Source: Ignavibacteriota bacterium | GTDB taxonomy: Bacteria > Bacteroidota > Ignavibacteria > UBA10030 > UBA6906 | Direction: 5' to 3' | DNA length: 6,433 nucleotides | NCBI GenBank assembly: GCA_016209805.1 | Contig: JACQVJ010000282.1 | Span: 1 to 6,433, forward strand | Shown here: positions 5,189 to 6,433 of the stretch, in pieces | Position numbering within the stretch: position 1 is the first letter of the stretch | Layout of the letters: each line of letters opens with the position of its first letter | The notes under the pieces: model-generated | Database searches by the model: none | What the model was told of the DNA's origin: nothing | Seen by the model: only the letters and a program-made list of their open reading frames with translations | Translations under genes and position numbers: made by a program

Positions 5189-6433
5189 TTAGATATCCTC
5201 TACGACCACTTCCGGCGTCACCGCGGATTTTGGAATCAAAGCCGGCCAGTATGCAATCACCTCGCTTGGTTTCGGCCTGCCCCCGGCAAATCCTGTGACT
5301 GCAGGCGGCCCAGTCAGGATAAGTGGAGCGAGTTCCATCCCGAACCTTTCGACCGCCACATGGCTGTGACTGCGAACGCCGATCCGCAGCACAACCTCGT
5401 TGATATCATCCTGGGCTACTGCAATCGGACCGTGGCATGAGTCATACCCCACGAACTCCGATCGGATTTCATCAAACTCCAATTTGAGATCTGCCAACCG
5501 CGTTCGTAGAATCTGATCAGCAGCCTTCGCTTTCTCCAGTGCGTCCGGCCACGCGTATGTCAGCGATCCTATCGCAGTGTAACCATCAAGGTACGACATG
5601 GAGACTTTGTACATTTCTGTTGCCGGCCTTCCATGTACTCCGGACATATGCACATGATTCTTTCCGGTTTCTTCCAGTTGAATTGTAGTAAAGTCAGCGA
5701 TGCAGTCCGGAGTGATGTAGGCTGTGGGATCACCAATCTCGTAGAGTAGCTGTTCCTTCACTGTTTGCAGTGAGACAAGGCCCCCAGTGTTCTCATGTTT
5801 TGTTATGACAATTTCTCCATTGGGATATGCTTCAGCAATCGGGAACCCAATATGCGCAAGGTCGGTCACCGATCGCCAATCGGCGGAGAAATTTCCGCCG
5901 CTCGCCTGTCCGCCACATTCGAGTATGTGGCCGGCAATTGTCCCCGCGGCCATCTTGTCCCAATCACTCTGCCTCCATCCAAATTCGTAGATCATTGGAG
6001 CCAGCGTCAATCCGGTATCGGTTGTCCGACCCGTGATTACAATGTCGGCTCCCTGTTTCAGAGCATCGACAATCGGCCAGGCACCGAAATAGACGTTTGC
6101 ACTGAGTACCTTCTTCCCAACATTCTCAATCGGTTCCCTTGTATCCATGTTATCGAGCCTGATTCCGTTCCTCTCTAGTTCATCCATCCTGTCAAGAATA
6201 TCATCCCCGAGAACTGTTCCGATTCTCAACCGAGTAATCCCGTGTTTTCGAGCCCATGAGAAGATCGCATCACGGCATCCTTCGGGATTGACACCGCCTC
6301 CGTTAGTAATGATCTTGATGTTTTTTTCAAGACACGTAGGGAGGATATGTTCGATAATGGGCACCACGTCTCTCGCGTAGCCCGCGTCTGGATTACGCTT
6401 CTTCTGCTTTTGCATGATGGACATTGTCACTTC
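5189..6433 (-). CDS. AtuA-family protein (DUF1446, acyclic terpene utilization AtuA), 5' end missing
   Basis: This is the large AtuA domain, with 414 residues visible. The frame stays open to the window edge (E-V-T-M-S-I-M-Q-K-Q...). The family normally has an N-terminal segment of a few dozen residues before this EVTMSI motif, so the true start lies off the window and the internal GTG at 6430 is not the start. Recognisable family stretches are ITNGGGVNPEGC (about 42-53), VITGRTTDTGLTLAP (about 132-146), ILECGGQASGGNFSADW (about 170-186) and EIVITKHENTGGLVS (about 207-221). AtuA belongs to the citronellol/geraniol catabolic cluster in Pseudomonas, but its activity is unproven and relatives occur in many bacteria beside acyl-CoA enzymes. 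No other atu genes are in this window, so a terpene role should not be assumed. The small partner domain is encoded separately, with no spacing. Confidence 0.9.
   Translation of the reverse strand, partial: EVTMSIMQKQKKRNPDAGYARDVVPIIEHILPTCLEKNIKIITNGGGVNPEGCRDAIFSWARKHGITRLRIGTVLGDDILDRMDELERNGIRLDNMDTREPIENVGKKVLSANVYFGAWPIVDALKQGADIVITGRTTDTGLTLAPMIYEFGWRQSDWDKMAAGTIAGHILECGGQASGGNFSADWRSVTDLAHIGFPIAEAYPNGEIVITKHENTGGLVSLQTVKEQLLYEIGDPTAYITPDCIADFTTIQLEETGKNHVHMSGVHGRPATEMYKVSMSYLDGYTAIGSLTYAWPDALEKAKAADQILRTRLADLKLEFDEIRSEFVGYDSCHGPIAVAQDDINEVVLRIGVRSHSHVAVERFGMELAPLILTGPPAVTGFAGGRPKPSEVIAYWPALIPKSAVTPEVVVEDI
5197..5201 (-). promoter_or_regulatory. Ribosome binding site of the AtuA-associated gene
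   Basis: AGAGG on the minus strand ends 8 nt before the GTG at 5188. It lies inside the last codons of the upstream AtuA gene and supports the GTG start. Confidence 0.6.

Noticed and set aside
5881..5900. Inverted repeat CGGCGGA-6 nt-TCCGCCG inside the AtuA gene
   Set aside because: It encodes the conserved SGGNFSAD stretch of the family, has no U tract, and is best explained by codon constraint on Gly and Ala residues.
6428..6430. GTG at 6430 as the start of the AtuA gene
   Set aside because: The frame continues upstream to the window edge with Glu, matching the internal EVTMSI motif of the family, so the gene is cut by the window.

Overview
The window reads almost entirely on the minus strand. 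It looks like a piece of a bacterial chromosome with roughly balanced base composition. The gene content fits a Gram-negative of the Bacteroidota/Chlorobiota/Ignavibacteria (FCB) kind: two LolC/E-type lipoprotein-release permeases with a LolD ATPase, an RF2 gene read through a programmed frameshift, and a small DUF3098-like two-helix membrane protein. The one convincing promoter has sigma70 boxes (TTGACA / TAAATT) and not the TTTG / TAnnTTTG boxes of classical Bacteroidia, which leans towards the Ignavibacteria/Chlorobi side. This placement is inference; no 16S or other marker is present.

In the direction of transcription (right to left), the window opens inside an AtuA-family (DUF1446) gene whose 5' end lies off the window (6433-5189). 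Next come a small AtuA-associated domain protein (5188-4853), prfB for peptide chain release factor 2 (4842-3741), two ABC permeases of 405 residues each (3737-2520 and 2518-1301) and the lolD ATPase gene (1295-600). All junctions are between 0 and 10 bases, so these six genes very probably form one transcript. The last three encode a complete LolCDE-like complex that would extract lipoproteins from the inner membrane for delivery to the outer membrane. prfB and the AtuA pair look like unrelated passengers of the operon.

Between lolD and the next gene lies a non-coding stretch (477-599), followed by a strong intrinsic terminator (464-433). Within this stretch is a sigma70-like promoter with AT-rich upstream DNA. 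Downstream of it are two hairpins, the second being the terminator, and both have C-rich loops. Each stem contains one pair that is G-U in the minus-strand RNA but A-C in the plus-strand RNA, so both appear to act on the minus strand. This could encode a small RNA of about 80 nt, or a terminated leader, and it is the least explained element of the window.

Beyond the terminator are a 94-residue membrane protein gene (386-102) and, 12 bases further, a tRNA-Lys(UUU) gene (89-18). No separate promoter was recognised for either. No mobile elements, CRISPR arrays or convincing plus-strand genes were found.
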